From: Stomoxys calcitrans
Lineage: Eukaryota; Arthropoda; Insecta; Diptera; Muscidae
Assembly: GCF_963082655.1 (NCBI RefSeq)
Contig: NC_081554.1
Span: forward strand, 92,262,245 to 92,326,244
Length of the DNA: 64,000 nt
Reading direction: 5' to 3'
Below are positions 62,213-64,000 of this stretch, in pieces (within the stretch, counting starts at the first letter, position 1; each line of letters opens with the position of its first letter). The notes under the pieces are model-generated. The model saw only the letters and a list, made by a program, of their open reading frames with translations, was not told where the DNA came from and made no database searches. The translations under genes and the position numbers were made by a program.

Positions 62213-62575
62213 ACCACAGACAGTGAACAAATTTAGAAAAAAACAAAGAACACAAAGCAAACAAAGAACAATGTGAACAATTCCTAGTAACCATGCAGGC
62301 ATCCAAACCAAAAACAAAAACACACACACACACACACTCACCAACTCACTCTTATTTTCAATGAAGAAAAGTGAAAGAATATATACACACATATACTAAT
62401 TAAAATGAATTCATATTTTATTGAAACGAGATCTCACAGCATACATAACATAGTACATGTTAACATTAAACCAAGAAAAAAAAACAACAACAACAGACGG
62501 CAAACCTGACATAACTCTTTTTACCATGTAAGAAATGCATAAACACATGAACGATTAATGTAAAATAAATCCATT
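62213..62575 (+). promoter_or_regulatory. Bsg: Bsg 3' UTR with polyadenylation signal
   Basis: Sequence after the RRNYD stop contains a CA tract near 62319-62338 and AATAAA at 62564-62569. No coding or transposon signal is seen to about 62940. The true cleavage site cannot be read from sequence. Confidence 0.45.
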
Positions 62576-62948
62576 TCATTCCACCAACTTGAAGTTCTTG
62601 GCGAGAAGATAATGGGAACTCCATTTCCAAAGTATATACATATAAAGAAACTCATACCCACACACAAACACTCACATAATGTCAATGATAGTGTTAAAAT
62701 TCTCCATTAAAAGTTTATTAGGAAAACGAAATTAGTTAAACAAAAAAAATGAAAATTGCGTGAACGAAAACAAATTATGGGTTTCTATGTCCTGAAGTAC
62801 CTTCAATTATATTCTGATGTCTTTAAGATTTTGATAAAATATGCGATGACTATAGAAAATAAGAGTTTGTATCTTTTAAATGTCTCCAGAGTGATTGAAA
62901 AAAATGCAAATATTTTACTAAGCTCCTATCAGTCTGTTCACATGTATT
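62576..62948. other. Nothing recognised
   Basis: AT-rich sequence downstream of the Bsg polyadenylation signal. Confidence 0.4.
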
Positions 62949-63740
62949 AGGTTAGGTTTAAAATGGGGTGCGGATATTAACCCGCCCCATGCCACAATGC
63001 ACATATACCTAACCCAGTAATCGGGTTGTTGTATGCTTTCAAGTGTTGCCACTATAATAGTTGTTTGCCATTTTCCTCACTTTAAACAGGGTACTACTTT
63101 TCCGCCGGTTTTCAACCAATGTTTCGCCGACAATTTTTTAAATGGAGTTTGGCAGCATTCTGCTCGATATACTGAACAGAATACTCAGCTTAAGTGTCGG
63201 TATCTGTTAGACGCGAAAGCCGGGCAACAACGTCTCTTCATCTTCCCCGCATGCCCTACACATGCCATCACTTGCCGCACCGATTTTGCATAAGGGAGCT
63301 CGTTATCCTATGTGTCTCGTTATGATACCAATAGCTATACTGACCTCCTACTTACTTCCTTTCGGCAATAGCCTCTTCTTCTCATGATCTGGATCTCCCC
63401 ATAGCATTTTCAGCGATCTACCGGCCGTTTCGCTGTTCCGCAGGGTTACATGCGCATTCGTCGCTCACGTCCTTAACTCGGAGTGCGTCGAACCGAAAGG
63501 TTTCGGGTTAACCAAGTTTATTGACGACAGCTCTCTGACCATCACTGTCAAATCGTCTGCTTTCTCATTCCCAGTTATTCCCCTATGGCCCGGCACCCAA
63601 ACGATGCGGATCGTGCCATCCTCAGAGAAGGCTTTCATTTCCTTCTTACATTCGCATGTTCTACTGCTAATAGCAGATATCGTCTGCTCAATATCTTTAG
63701 TCGATTTTGCTATTGCTTCAGTGGGCTTTTGGTTGTAACA
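62949..63740 (-). pseudogene. RNase H LINE copy, 5'-truncated
   Basis: The - strand has the RNase H end IRIVWVPGHRGITGNEKADD (intact ADD) and NLVNPKPFGSTHSELRT at 63465-63660, then the zinc-cluster region (63240-63280), and a 3' end near 62949 (ACCTAA). About 63035-63190 is unrelated sequence inserted or diverged. Confidence 0.75.
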
Positions 63741-63807
63741 GCAAACTGTTTGTGAGTTTTCTATTGCAACCAGAAAGCTCAAATCACGATAATCTTTACA
63801 GATTCAG

Positions 63808-63893
63808 TAGCGACAGAGGGGTCTGGTGGCAATCGAACCCACGACCTCCGCACTGGCAATCCGAACAAGCTACCAATCCGGCTACCGGGGCGC
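63808..63893 (-). mobile_element. Second tRNA-derived SINE head
   Basis: The - strand reads GGCGCCCCGGTAGCCGGATT, GGTAGCTTGTTCGG (A box), then GTCGTGGGTTCGATTGCC (B box). Acceptor stem pairing to the 3' side is not evident, so this is a tRNA-like pol III promoter rather than a tRNA gene. The remainder of the element was not recognised. Confidence 0.6.
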
Positions 63894-64000
63894 CTTAATC
63901 TGCTACTGAGAACTGCTGAAAATGTTAAGTGGGTAGATGAATTCGGCAGCACTCTTCCTTCCTCATATGTTCCATTTCTGGAGTTACAGATCTTGCATTC

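Overview
The window is one stretch of an AT-rich dipteran genome. Several signs point to a calyptrate (muscid-like) fly: dense interspersed repeats that I know from such flies, a tRNA-derived SINE present in about ten pieces, and a host gene that reads closely against my memory of Drosophila Basigin. Species is inference; nothing here fixes it.

Only one host gene can be supported: Basigin (Bsg) on the + strand, from at least 14536 to 62212. Eight exons join without a break: 14536-14751, 16488-17801, 25817-25940, 30146-30306, 30443-30550, 30641-30835, 39208-39337 and 62185-62212. They encode three immunoglobulin-like domains, a very long Pro/Gln/His-rich linker after the first of these, one transmembrane helix with a buried Glu, and a short basic tail. 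The two 5' exons (216 and 1314 nt, both phase 1 at each end) form a 510-codon block that can be skipped in frame, which matches the short and long isoforms known in Drosophila. The signal-peptide exon was not found. The last intron is about 22.8 kb. Inside it, candidate last exons at 40271 and 56083, and read-through of the 39337 donor, would give other C-termini.

Everything else is transposable-element debris, much of it nested. 1-14.5 kb: a degenerate ~130-bp tandem repeat, SINEs, an RTE-like LINE fragment split by a hAT-like element, mariner pieces, a 76-bp-arm hairpin beside a broken transposase, and 153-bp-period arrays. 17.8-25.8 kb intron: LINE and transposase fragments and a 153-bp array. 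25.9-30.1 kb intron: several truncated repeats, the first starting 10 bp after the splice donor. 30.8-39.2 kb intron: a nearly complete but dead LINE (2A-like motif, PHD finger, endonuclease, RT) on the - strand, LINE fragments and inverted-repeat elements. 39.3-62.2 kb intron: probable Bsg 3' UTR sequence, a DUF4780-like retroelement ORF1 with ~120-bp tandem repeats, RNase H LINE copies, and more arrays. 62.2-64 kb: Bsg 3' UTR, then LINE and SINE pieces.

The most unusual signal is that several sequence-diverged repeat families keep the same 153-bp (51-codon) period and, in one frame, share a residue skeleton. The next is the choice of Bsg C-terminal tails. I found no CRISPR array, rRNA or functional tRNA gene.
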